A DNA stretch of 64,000 bases. It comes from JAVBSN01 sp031556525. Its GTDB lineage: Bacteria; Bacillota; Clostridia; Lachnospirales; Lachnospiraceae. Shown one piece after another: positions 32,679-39,809 of this stretch (positions within the stretch are counted from its first letter, which is position 1; the number at the start of each line of letters is the position of its first letter). The notes beneath the pieces were generated by a model, which was not told the origin of the DNA, made no database searches, and saw nothing but the letters and a program-made list of their open reading frames with translations. The stretch spans positions 39,656 to 103,655 of the forward strand of contig JAVBSS010000004.1 in the NCBI GenBank assembly GCA_031556525.1. The letters are read 5' to 3'. The position numbers were made by a program, and so were the translations under genes.

Positions 32679-33389
32679 CTAATAATTCTTAACTTCTTGC
32701 TTTAACGACAGTGACATAGTTGATACTGCCATTCCTATTACTGCAATCACTGCAACTACTGCTATAACCGCCTTCACAATTGTATTATCTAACATAAGGT
32801 TAGCTATATTATTCATAACAACTGCCTCAAGTCCACTGCCCGACATAGTCACTAACATATACACACCCCATACAACCCAAAATACTACCTTACCAAATCT
32901 TTGGTATAGAGCGGATACAAACATTCCTACAATAGGTAATACTAATATTACTATTGCTACTACTGCTATATAACCAAAGTTACTAAATATGTCTTTATAT
33001 ACATCGTTATACTCATAACCCACATATATTATATTATTAACAGCATTTTCAATAAAAAACATAACAACCGACATCAATACCATACCTAGTATTATTAAGC
33101 ATTCCGATATATAGTTTGCAATGATATAAGTTTTTCTTGTTCTACCCATTGCTATACTCGTCTGAAATCCTTCAATATAATTTCCTATTATGAGAAAAAA
33201 GTTAACGAACAATCCCATCCCTAAAGCCAGTGGTGTACCTATTACAATGTATCGTGTAGCTGTATCATCACTGTGAAGAAGTCCACTTATTAATACTACG
33301 CCTACCACATATGTCATTATCATAGTTGCTAATATAACTATAATATTTGATTTTCTTGTCTTTATTTGATTACTTAATGCCTTTTTCAT
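32679..33389 (-). CDS. ABC transporter permease-like membrane protein
   Basis: 236-aa integral membrane protein with six likely membrane segments and a basic N-terminus. It is the last gene of a GntR-ATPase-permease-permease operon. This arrangement matches the Ytr/Bcr-type small ABC exporters of Firmicutes. Segments lie at about residues 17-37, 52-75, 95-118, 140-165, 172-195 and 207-228. The substrate is unknown. Export of a toxic peptide, cell-wall antibiotic or similar stressor is the usual guess for such systems. Confidence 0.65.
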   Translation of the reverse strand: MKKALSNQIKTRKSNIIVILATMIMTYVVGVVLISGLLHSDDTATRYIVIGTPLALGMGLFVNFFLIIGNYIEGFQTSIAMGRTRKTYIIANYISECLIILGMVLMSVVMFFIENAVNNIIYVGYEYNDVYKDIFSNFGYIAVVAIVILVLPIVGMFVSALYQRFGKVVFWVVWGVYMLVTMSGSGLEAVVMNNIANLMLDNTIVKAVIAVVAVIAVIGMAVSTMSLSLKQEVKNY

Positions 33390-33404
33390 ACTATCACCTG
33401 CTCC

Positions 33405-34022
33405 CTATATTTTCACTTCATACTTTGATATAACCATATAATTAACAATATAACCTATTATAAAAACTATTGCTCCTAGTATATATAGCATTGCTGTAGA
33501 TACAGATATATGAAAACCACCTTTTTGTATCGCGAAGAATGTTATAATTCCTCCAGATACAACTCCGCACATTACAAAGAATGTAAATAGCCCCATCTTT
33601 CCAAACTTTATCATAAGGAAACTCAATATATTACTTAACCCAAGCGCAAATATATATATAGGTATATATCTAAATGCATAATTCGTATAATTTGCTCCAT
33701 CTACTATTATAGATATAATTATCAAAAAGATATATGTTACTACTGTTACTACAATATTATAGAATTGAAGACCAATAAAGGCATCTCTTCTAGTAGAATT
33801 ATTAGATATAACTATTGGTATATTAGAATTCACATTAGTTCCTATTATAAGGACAAATATAAGACCATATATATACATAAATTCCATTGCCACTTCAAAT
33901 TCTGATGTATTCACCATAATCATAGGTGCAAATACTATTACTAAAAATACAAATATTATCGCTAGCAATTGAATACCTGCCATTCTAGACCAGTACTTCA
34001 TTGTTCTCATTAAAGAATTCAT
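33405..34022 (-). CDS. ABC transporter permease-like membrane protein
   Basis: 205-aa protein with six likely membrane segments, partner of the neighbouring 236-aa membrane protein and the ATPase. It starts at the ATG at 34022, seven bases after GGTGAGG and 10 bases beyond the ATPase stop. The N-terminal region (MRTMKYWSRMAGIQLLAIIFVFLVIVF) is a typical first membrane segment with a basic cytoplasmic flank. The two membrane proteins are not similar enough to call them duplicates. Confidence 0.65.
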   Translation of the reverse strand: MNSLMRTMKYWSRMAGIQLLAIIFVFLVIVFAPMIMVNTSEFEVAMEFMYIYGLIFVLIIGTNVNSNIPIVISNNSTRRDAFIGLQFYNIVVTVVTYIFLIIISIIVDGANYTNYAFRYIPIYIFALGLSNILSFLMIKFGKMGLFTFFVMCGVVSGGIITFFAIQKGGFHISVSTAMLYILGAIVFIIGYIVNYMVISKYEVKI

Positions 34023-34031
34023 AGTCCTCAC

Positions 34032-34916
34032 CTATTCCTCTCCTTTGCCACTACATAGTGCAACAAATAGATTCTGTAAACTAACAGGTTGAACAACTAT
34101 ATCTTTATTACTTTCAATATCCTCATTAAACTCTAATAATACTGTAACACCTTTTTTTCTTCCCATTAATTCTTCATGATATACTTTCATACCCTTAGTA
34201 GCCTTATCAACTTCCTCAATAGAACCTGTTACATATCTTGCTCTATCTAATAATTCTGCTGTATCTTCTTTTAATAATATTTCACCATCATTTATAATAA
34301 TAACTTGCTCAAATACATTTGCAGCTTCCTCAATAATGTGTGTAGATACTATAAATGTTCTTCCCGTATTACTATATTCTTCTAACAACAAGTTATAGAA
34401 ATCATTTCTTGCAACAACATCAAGACCTGCAACTGGTTCATCCAAAATAGTAATATCTGCTTTACTTGCTAAAGCAATAATAATAGTTACCATGGACATC
34501 ATACCTTTTGATAATTTACATATTCTTTTCTTAACATCTAGATTGAATTTCTCAACTAGCTTTGCTGCCATCTCTTTATCCCAATTAGGATAGTATATAG
34601 ACCCATTTCTTAGATAATCTTTTATCTTTAAATTATTTGGCCCAAAACTAAGTAGTGTATTTAGTTCCCTTGAAAAACATAGATGATCAAGTGCTTTTTG
34701 ATTTTCCCAAACTGGTTCGTTATCATATGTAACAGTTCCACTAGTAGCTGGATTCTGTGCTGTCATAATTGATAATAAAGTTGTCTTTCCTGCACCATTT
34801 CTTCCTACTAAACCATATATTTTACCTTGTTCTATCTCTAAATCTATTCCCTTTAAAACTTGCTTTTTATTATATTCTTTTACGATACCCTCACAACGTA
34901 ATATTCCTGTACTCAT
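34032..34916 (-). CDS. ABC transporter ATP-binding protein
   Basis: 294-aa ATPase subunit. Walker A GLVGRNGAGKTTLLSIM (near residue 32), signature KLSKGMMSMVTI (near 130), Walker B ADITILDEPVAGLD and the H-loop VSTHIIEEAANVFEQ are visible. The signature is the degenerate S-K-G-M form common in the YtrB/DUF-type exporters regulated by GntR repressors. The ATG at 34916 follows AAGGAGAG and overlaps the regulator's end. Confidence 0.9.
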   Translation of the reverse strand: MSTGILRCEGIVKEYNKKQVLKGIDLEIEQGKIYGLVGRNGAGKTTLLSIMTAQNPATSGTVTYDNEPVWENQKALDHLCFSRELNTLLSFGPNNLKIKDYLRNGSIYYPNWDKEMAAKLVEKFNLDVKKRICKLSKGMMSMVTIIIALASKADITILDEPVAGLDVVARNDFYNLLLEEYSNTGRTFIVSTHIIEEAANVFEQVIIINDGEILLKEDTAELLDRARYVTGSIEEVDKATKGMKVYHEELMGRKKGVTVLLEFNEDIESNKDIVVQPVSLQNLFVALCSGKGEE

Positions 34917-34917
34917 A

Positions 34918-35295
34918 TTAGTTCTCTCCTTCACTTATTTCTTGTTCTATCATCTCAATTAATTCTCTTTTATCAATTCCTAGATTACTTGCTTCATTTA
35001 ACAATGTTTTTATATAATTATCAAAAAATTCTGCCTTACGTCTTGCTTTTATCATCTTCTTCGCCCCCTCGGTAACAAACATACCAATTCCTCTCTTCTT
35101 ATATAATATACCATTATCAACTAGTAGATTAATTCCCTTAGCTGCTGTAGCTGGATTAATTGTATATACCTTAGCCAACTCATTCGTACTAGGTACTCTC
35201 TCTTCTTCTAAAATTATGTCTCTTAGTATATCATCCTCAATCATCTCACTAATCTGTACATATATAGTTTTTTCTTGATTAAGAATCTGATTCAT
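34918..35295 (-). CDS. GntR-family regulator, YtrA type
   Basis: 125-aa repressor with an N-terminal winged helix (IYVQISEMIEDDILRDIILEEERVPSTNELAKVYTINPATAAKGINLLVDNGILYKKRGIGMFVTEGAKK is the domain, residues 10-80) and a short helical C-terminus typical of the YtrA subfamily. It is the first gene of the ABC operon and probably represses it until a wall-active or peptide signal appears. The ligand is unknown. Strong GAGAGGAG ribosome site. Confidence 0.9.
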   Translation of the reverse strand: MNQILNQEKTIYVQISEMIEDDILRDIILEEERVPSTNELAKVYTINPATAAKGINLLVDNGILYKKRGIGMFVTEGAKKMIKARRKAEFFDNYIKTLLNEASNLGIDKRELIEMIEQEISEGEN

Positions 35296-35482
35296 AGCCT
35301 CATCTCCTCTCTTAATTTAATTTATAGAATGCTATTTTTACTTTTCAAGTTAATAGGTTCATTACTTATGTAACTAACCATATCACTAACCTAATATATT
35401 GTCAATAGTAAATTTCATTTTTTTAAGTTATTAGCTAAATACATATTGCATATAATATAAAAAACTATGCCAAGGACTAATT

Positions 35483-36763
35483 ATGGACAATTCAAATACT
35501 CAAACCCCTTCAAACAATGCAGATAACTCAAACAATGTAGACACAGGTAAACTTCAAATATATGTTACTTCAAGAGGTACTCTAATACCTGTGCCAAATG
35601 CAAATATAGAAATATCATATACTGGTGAGCCCGACAGAATTATTGAAAAAATTAAAACCGATAGTTCAGGTACTACAGAAGAAATTACACTTTCTGCTCC
35701 ACCACTAGAATACAGCCTAGAACCGGGACTTAATCAACCATATTCCGAATATAATATAAGAATTGATGCTCCTGATTTTGATTCAGAATTAATATCTGGT
35801 GTTCAGATCTTACCTACGCAAACAGGTATACAAAATGTAGATTTAAAATTTGGTCAAGATACCAATCCTTATGATCCATTAGTAATATCACCTCATACTT
35901 TATATTATGAATATCCACCTAAAATTGCTGAAGCAGAAATTAAACCTATTGAAGAAACGGGAGAAATTGTACTTAGTAGAGTTGTAATTCCTGAATATAT
36001 TATTGTACATGATGGCGCACCTACGGATACTACAGCTACTAATCATTATGTACGTTATAAGGATTACATTAAGAATGTTGCATCAAGCGAAATATACTCT
36101 ACTTGGCCTGCAAACACCATAAGAGCCAATGTATTAGCTATTATGAGTTTTACACTTAATAGAGTATTTACAGAATGGTACAGAAATAAAGGATACAATT
36201 TTACAATAACTAGCTCTACTGCCTATGATCACAAATGGATAAACGGAAAAACTATATACAACAGTATCTCAACTGTTGTTGATGAAGTATTTTCAAACTT
36301 TTTATCTAGACCAAATGTATTACAACCAATATTAACCCAATACTGTGATGGTGAACGTGTTACTTGTCCTAACTGGATGAGTCAATGGGGGTCAAAGAAT
36401 CTTGGTGACACCGGATATAGTACAATCGATATTCTAAGATATTATTATGGTAGCAATATGTATATAAATACTGCTGAAAGCATATCTGGCATCCCTTCGT
36501 CTTGGCCTGGTTATAATTTAACTATTGGTTCTTCAGGAGATAAAGTTAGACAAATGCAATCTCAGCTTAATAGAATTGCTCAAAACTACCCTCTACTACC
36601 AACGATTGCTGTTGATGGTGTGTTTGGTCAAAATACTGCTAATGCAGTACGTACATTTCAAAAAATATTTAATATGCCACAAACCGGCATTGTAGATTAC
36701 CCTACTTGGTATAAGATATCCGAAATATATACTGGAGTAAGTAAAATTGCTGAATTAGTATAG
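35483..36763 (+). CDS. SpoIID-domain and peptidoglycan-binding protein
   Basis: 426-aa protein. An N/S-rich start is followed by a carboxypeptidase-regulatory-like beta domain (about 22-120: LQIYVTSRGTLIPVPNANIEISYTGE). A SpoIID-like domain follows (about 190-335: WPANTIRANVLAIMSFTLNRVFTEWY and MSQWGSKNLGDTGYSTIDILRYYYG), then a C-terminal PG_binding_1 domain (LTIGSSGDKVRQMQSQLNRIA, VDGVFGQNTANAVRTFQKIFNM, about 350-415). SpoIID enzymes are lytic transglycosylases of spore engulfment. No signal peptide is visible, so action in the forespore or mother cell is possible. It is divergent from the GntR operon. Confidence 0.85.
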   Translation: MDNSNTQTPSNNADNSNNVDTGKLQIYVTSRGTLIPVPNANIEISYTGEPDRIIEKIKTDSSGTTEEITLSAPPLEYSLEPGLNQPYSEYNIRIDAPDFDSELISGVQILPTQTGIQNVDLKFGQDTNPYDPLVISPHTLYYEYPPKIAEAEIKPIEETGEIVLSRVVIPEYIIVHDGAPTDTTATNHYVRYKDYIKNVASSEIYSTWPANTIRANVLAIMSFTLNRVFTEWYRNKGYNFTITSSTAYDHKWINGKTIYNSISTVVDEVFSNFLSRPNVLQPILTQYCDGERVTCPNWMSQWGSKNLGDTGYSTIDILRYYYGSNMYINTAESISGIPSSWPGYNLTIGSSGDKVRQMQSQLNRIAQNYPLLPTIAVDGVFGQNTANAVRTFQKIFNMPQTGIVDYPTWYKISEIYTGVSKIAELV

Positions 36764-36808
36764 ATAAAAAAACGCAAAAAAAATGCCCTCAATGTTCTGT
36801 AGCACTGC

Positions 36809-36831
36809 AAATTACACCACTTGTAATTTTT
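36809..36831 (+). terminator. intrinsic terminator after the SpoIID-like gene
   Basis: AAATTAC / GTAATTT stem with a seven-base loop, running into a short T tract. It lies 45 bases after the stop codon and 40 bases before the integrated element. Confidence 0.65.
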
Positions 36832-36870
36832 ATGTATGCTATAACTATTGAAAACACTAACTTTTTATAA

Positions 36871-36892
36871 AGCAGTCCGTAGGGGAATCGAA
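36871..36892 (+). other. attL, 22-bp direct repeat
   Basis: AGCAGTCCGTAGGGGAATCG plus AA, identical to 45037-45058. It is the displaced 3' end of the tRNA-Glu gene (T-loop to discriminator) on the distal side of the element. Confidence 0.9.
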
Positions 36893-36911
36893 TTTAAAAC
36901 AACCTATTTAC

Positions 36912-36946
36912 TAACGACTTTATTGAATAATAAGGTCGTTATTTTT
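36912..36946 (+). terminator. intrinsic terminator near attL
   Basis: 13-bp stem TAACGACTTTATT / AATAAGGTCGTTA (one G-U pair), four-base loop, then TTTTT. In the excised circle this lies downstream of the integrase, so it would end the structural operon. Confidence 0.7.
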
Positions 36947-36949
36947 ATT

Positions 36950-36982
36950 GTTACGGTGTTTTTACGGTGCCTTTTACGGTGC
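36950..36982 (+). repeat. candidate integrase arm-type sites, left cluster
   Basis: Three direct copies of TTACGGTG (36951, 36962 and 36974 onward) spaced 11-12 bases. The same sequence occurs twice beside attR. Short direct repeats flanking the att core on both sides are what arm-binding tyrosine integrases use. Confidence 0.65.
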
Positions 36983-37101
36983 TACAAAAATGTGTTAAAT
37001 TGCTTGAAAAATCATGTTTTAGAAGTATTTAATAGAATTGTTTAATTTGTTTATAAACACTGCTTTGGAGTTGTTTGTAAGTGGTTAACAAGGTGTTTGT
37101 T

Positions 37102-37129
37102 GCGTGTTGGCAGTTTACTGTCAACACGC
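37102..37129 (+). other. 13-bp hairpin in the non-coding region
   Basis: GCGTGTTGGCAGT / ACTGTCAACACGC with a two-base gap (one G-U pair). No T tract. Candidate single-strand origin, packaging signal or Rep-related structure. Confidence 0.5.
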
Positions 37130-37212
37130 TATGAATGGCTTGTTAATAGCTTACGAATGACGAAAAGTGAATTATAAACAAAGTGAACAATTTAGTAGTT
37201 AAGGTTGGTGGG

Positions 37213-37239
37213 GTGGTCGGCAAGCGGTAGCGCGACCAC
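37213..37239 (+). other. 7-bp hairpin in the non-coding region
   Basis: GTGGTCG / CGACCAC with a 13-base GC-rich loop (GCAAGCGGTAGCG), standing out in AT-rich DNA about 40 bases before the replication origin candidate. Confidence 0.45.
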
Positions 37240-37279
37240 ACACACCGCACAAACAAGCCTGATTATATAAATTATATAT

Positions 37280-37313
37280 AGTGGGCTAAAGTTAGTATTA
37301 CCTTTAGCCCACT
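37280..37313 (+). other. CRESS-type replication origin stem-loop
   Basis: Perfect 12-bp stem AGTGGGCTAAAG / CTTTAGCCCACT with the ten-base loop TTAGTATTAC. Loop positions 37293-37301 read TAGTATTAC, the nonanucleotide found in circovirus origins (geminiviruses use TAATATTAC), which Rep nicks between TATT and AC. It stands 106 bases before the rep start and next to five iterons. Confidence 0.88.
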
Positions 37314-37315
37314 TA

Positions 37316-37399
37316 TGTCGCATTAGTGTCGCACCCTTTAATTTATTGGGTTTGTAGCTTGTTTTCAAGGGTCGCACTGTGTCGCAATTATATGTCGCA
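37316..37399 (+). repeat. five GTCGCA iterons
   Basis: TGTCGCA at 37316, 37327, 37380 and 37393, and GGTCGCA at 37370, all in the same direction. The first begins three bases after the origin stem, much as Rep-binding repeats flank circovirus stem-loops. The last three lie just before the rep ribosome site and may give autoregulation. Confidence 0.8.
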
Positions 37400-37418
37400 T
37401 TTGAAAAAGGGGATTATT

Positions 37419-38372
37419 ATGGCAGATATGCAAGCTAGACACTATATACTAACTATTAACAATCCTGAAGAAAACGGATTTCCTACTGCAGATAGTATTA
37501 TTGATGTGTGTAAGTCATTCAAGGCATTTAAATATACAATATTTCAACTTGAGGAAGGTAGCGAAAATCATACAAAACATTATCAGTTGTATATATGCTT
37601 TAATAGCGCTGTTAGATTTTCTAGTGTAAAAAACAAATTTCCTACAGCCCATATAGAAAAAGTGTTAGGTACTAAACACCAAGCTATAGATTATTGCTCT
37701 AAATCTGATACTAGAATAGATGGACCTTATGAGTATGGTGATGATCCTACTGTTCAGGGTAAACGCGTTGATTTAGATAAATTAGTTGAGTATGTAAAAG
37801 AAGGAAAAAGCAATATAGAAATATATGATACTGATACTTCATATATACGATTGACTAATCATATAGATAAAATACGTCAAGAATATGTATATGAACAATA
37901 TAAAAATAAATGGCGTGATTTAGAAGTTAATTATATATGGGGTAAATCTGGTGTCGGTAAAACTCGTTCAGTAATGGAACAATATGGTTATGAGAATGTA
38001 TATAGAATTACTGATTATCAACATCCTTTTGATTCTTATCAAGGACAAGATATAATATTGTTTGATGAGTTTAGAAGTAGTCTGAAAATAACAGACATGT
38101 TGAATTACTTAGATGGATATCCGTTACAATTACCATGTAGATATAATAATAAATATGCTTGTTATACAAAGGCATATCTAATTTCAAATATACCCATACA
38201 TAAGCAATATAAAGTAATTCAACTTGAAGAAAAAGAAACCTATGATGCTTTTCTTCGTAGAGTACACACAATTAATGAAATAGGGATTAATAATAATGTT
38301 ATTGATAACAACGTAGTACAAGAGGAATTTACACAAGCTGAGTTGGAAGTATTAGAATTATTCGGCAATTAA
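37419..38372 (+). CDS. rep: CRESS-type Rep, HUH endonuclease and SF3 helicase
   Basis: 317-aa rolling-circle initiator. The HUH domain has motif 1 YILTINNP (9-16), motif 2 HYQLY (54-58, with the H-x-Q pair typical of CRESS Reps) and motif 3 YCSK (92-95, nicking tyrosine Y92 and K95). The SF3 helicase has Walker A GKSGVGKT (175-182), Walker B ILFDEF (213-218) and motif C ISN (255-257). This architecture is that of circoviruses and of bacterial pCRESS-type plasmid Reps, not of gpII or RstA proteins of classical filamentous phages. The ATG at 37419 follows AAAAGGGG. The frame is open upstream to a GTG at 37326, but that part covers the iterons. Confidence 0.93.
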   Translation: MADMQARHYILTINNPEENGFPTADSIIDVCKSFKAFKYTIFQLEEGSENHTKHYQLYICFNSAVRFSSVKNKFPTAHIEKVLGTKHQAIDYCSKSDTRIDGPYEYGDDPTVQGKRVDLDKLVEYVKEGKSNIEIYDTDTSYIRLTNHIDKIRQEYVYEQYKNKWRDLEVNYIWGKSGVGKTRSVMEQYGYENVYRITDYQHPFDSYQGQDIILFDEFRSSLKITDMLNYLDGYPLQLPCRYNNKYACYTKAYLISNIPIHKQYKVIQLEEKETYDAFLRRVHTINEIGINNNVIDNNVVQEEFTQAELEVLELFGN

Positions 38373-38577
38373 TAAATAGCATAATGATATTGTTCTAGTA
38401 ACAGTCGTAGTAAAAAATGTGTAGTATGTTGATAACTGTAAGTATTTAAATTGTTGGTAAGTATGTTGTCAAGTAGTTAATTAATTGTTTATATAATCTT
38501 TATCATATGAATAATTAATTAATGAATTGTCAATGTACTTATCAATGATTTAATGCAGTTATCCATATAATGCACAT
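38373..38577. other. convergent intergenic region with inverted repeat
   Basis: Between rep (plus) and the membrane protein (minus). It contains TTAATTAATT and AATTAATTAA arms at about 38478-38521 that could form a two-way terminator. No gene is seen. Confidence 0.4.
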
Positions 38578-38898
38578 TTAACTAAATTGATTGATTATGT
38601 TTATTGCAAAGAATGTACTAAGTATATAATACAATGCTATTAATACCCAAGCAAATATTATTACACCACAAACAATACCACTTGATTTTGTATAGCCTTT
38701 TATTTTTGTATCTAATGCTCTTATATCATACAAGTACTTAGATATATCTACTGTTCTTTGTAACTGATTTTCATTCATTTTGTTTATCTTCTCTATTAGT
38801 TCTTTTTGTACTTCAAGGCTTTCTGTTTGTGTTATTTGTAATTCTGTTAATAACTCAATAATCTTATCGTCTTTACTCTCATTGTTTAATGATTCCAT
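38578..38898 (-). CDS. coiled-coil membrane protein, possible superinfection exclusion factor
   Basis: 106-aa protein: a charged helical N-terminus likely to form a coiled coil (KIIELLTELQITQTESLEVQKELIEKIN, residues 12-40) and one or two C-terminal hydrophobic stretches (about 72-100). It is encoded directly downstream of the repressor on the same strand, 39 bases away, and so is probably made in the lysogen. Membrane proteins in that position often block re-infection. This is inference, as no family is recognised. Strong AGGAGG ribosome site. Confidence 0.55.
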   Translation of the reverse strand: MESLNNESKDDKIIELLTELQITQTESLEVQKELIEKINKMNENQLQRTVDISKYLYDIRALDTKIKGYTKSSGIVCGVIIFAWVLIALYYILSTFFAINIINQFS

Positions 38899-38937
38899 TA
38901 TAAATATCCTCCTTTGTTAATTTATAAACTAATATTA

Positions 38938-39159
38938 TCATCGTAAACTGTTATTGTCAATTTCATCTTTCTTATATTCTAAAATATCAAATATATCACA
39001 CTCTAGTATATTACATATTTTGTTTAAAGATGTTGTTGTTACTTCTGTGTTTTTAATTAGCTTATCTACTGTTTTGGGGTTTATCCCATTGTTTCTTAAG
39101 TATGCTTTATTCAATCCTTTTTCTTCTAATAGTTCAAATAATTTATTGTATAATATCAT
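38938..39159 (-). CDS. small HTH repressor (XRE/Cro type)
   Basis: 73-aa protein made almost entirely of one helix-turn-helix domain (KLFELLEEKGLNKAYLRNNGINPKTVDKLIKN, then TSLNKICNILECDIFDILEYK), matching the short Cro/C1-type HTH regulators. It is divergent from the lytic operon, with three palindromic operators between. Most likely it keeps the element silent. The ribosome site is AAAGGGG and there is no ligand or protease domain, so induction would need another factor. Confidence 0.85.
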   Translation of the reverse strand: MILYNKLFELLEEKGLNKAYLRNNGINPKTVDKLIKNTEVTTTSLNKICNILECDIFDILEYKKDEIDNNSLR

Positions 39160-39175
39160 TTCAATTCCCCTTTTC

Positions 39176-39264
39176 GTACCTTTTAGTATACAAGATACAC
39201 AAAATAACGTACCTTTTAAGGTACATTTTTGTTAATATTTCCGATATTGTACCTTTAAGGGTAC
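39176..39264 (+). promoter_or_regulatory. three repressor operators
   Basis: Three 16-base sites: 39176-39191 GTACCTTTTAGTATAC, 39209-39224 GTACCTTTTAAGGTAC and 39249-39264 GTACCTTTAAGGGTAC. The second is close to a perfect palindrome. They fill the space between the repressor start and the lytic promoter, and the third overlaps its -35 box. Confidence 0.8.
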
Positions 39265-39275
39265 AATGGTATAAT
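39247..39275 (+). promoter_or_regulatory. lytic-operon promoter
   Basis: TTGTAC, 17 bases, TATAAT. Operator 3 covers the -35 box and most of the spacer, so bound repressor would block polymerase. Confidence 0.75.
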
Positions 39276-39341
39276 AGTATATGTAGTAAGGATTTAAAGA
39301 GATTATAACAAAAAAAGTTATAGATTGAAAGGGGAAGTAGT

Positions 39342-39512
39342 ATGAAAAGAGAAGAAAGAGAAAAAGCGCAAGATTTTGTTTTAAACCATCTAGCAATCAT
39401 TGGATATGGTGAATCATGGGAAAAACTCACTGACGAAGAAACGAAAAATATAAAGGTACTTATGGATAGAATTGCAAGGCAATATGGTTATGAGAAATCT
39501 TGGTTCTATTAA
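39342..39512 (+). CDS. small helical protein, first lytic gene
   Basis: 56-aa soluble, charged, helical protein (MKREEREKAQDFVLNHLAII at the start, then SWEKLTDEETKNIKVLMDRIARQYGYE). Ribosome site GAAAGGGGAAG. As the first gene after the repressor-controlled promoter it could be an anti-repressor, excisionase or replication accessory. None of these can be shown. No obvious homolog is recognised. Confidence 0.6.
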   Translation: MKREEREKAQDFVLNHLAIIGYGESWEKLTDEETKNIKVLMDRIARQYGYEKSWFY

Positions 39513-39530
39513 TAAATTAATAACAATGGT

Positions 39531-39548
39531 AAGAGGGTTCGCCCTCTT
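39531..39548 (+). other. UUCG-tetraloop hairpin, copy 1
   Basis: AAGAGGG TTCG CCCTCTT, a perfect 7-bp stem followed by CCCCTTAAA. No T tract. It lies in the short space before the small membrane protein gene. Confidence 0.65.
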
Positions 39549-39577
39549 CCCCTTAAATAGTAAAGTAGGTGTTATAG

Positions 39578-39769
39578 ATGATATTAGATAATAATGGTCA
39601 AGGGGGTTCGCCCCCTTCCCCTAAAAAAAATAGAATAGGTAGAGTATTATTAGTAATATATGATATATCGGACTATATAGCATTAGCAATATATTGTTCC
39701 CTTATGTGTATACTACCACTACTAGCTATAGTTATAGGGTTTTGGCTTATAGGTAGTGGTTGTTTATAA
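39578..39769 (+). CDS. small membrane protein
   Basis: 63-aa protein with a Gly/Ser/Pro-rich, then basic N-terminus (GQGGSPPSPKKNRIGR) and a hydrophobic C-terminal half with one or two membrane segments (about 23-60). Its start codons include the second UUCG hairpin. Position before the ssDNA-binding candidate resembles small virion or assembly genes of filamentous phages. Ribosome site TAGGTG. Confidence 0.6.
   Translation: MILDNNGQGGSPPSPKKNRIGRVLLVIYDISDYIALAIYCSLMCILPLLAIVIGFWLIGSGCL
39600..39617 (+). other. UUCG-tetraloop hairpin, copy 2
   Basis: AAGGGGG TTCG CCCCCTT followed by CCCCTAAA, 69 bases after copy 1. Compared with copy 1 one A-T pair is replaced by a G-C pair on both sides, so the stem is kept while the sequence changes. 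Confidence 0.65.
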
Positions 39770-39809
39770 ATCAAATCAACTAAAAAAAGAGAAAGAATGA
39801 GGTATTGAA

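Noticed and set aside
37326..37418. N-terminal extension of Rep from a GTG at 37326
   Set aside because: It covers four of the five iterons, has no ribosome site, and the ATG at 37419 has AAAAGGGG at the right distance and places motif 1 at the usual residue.
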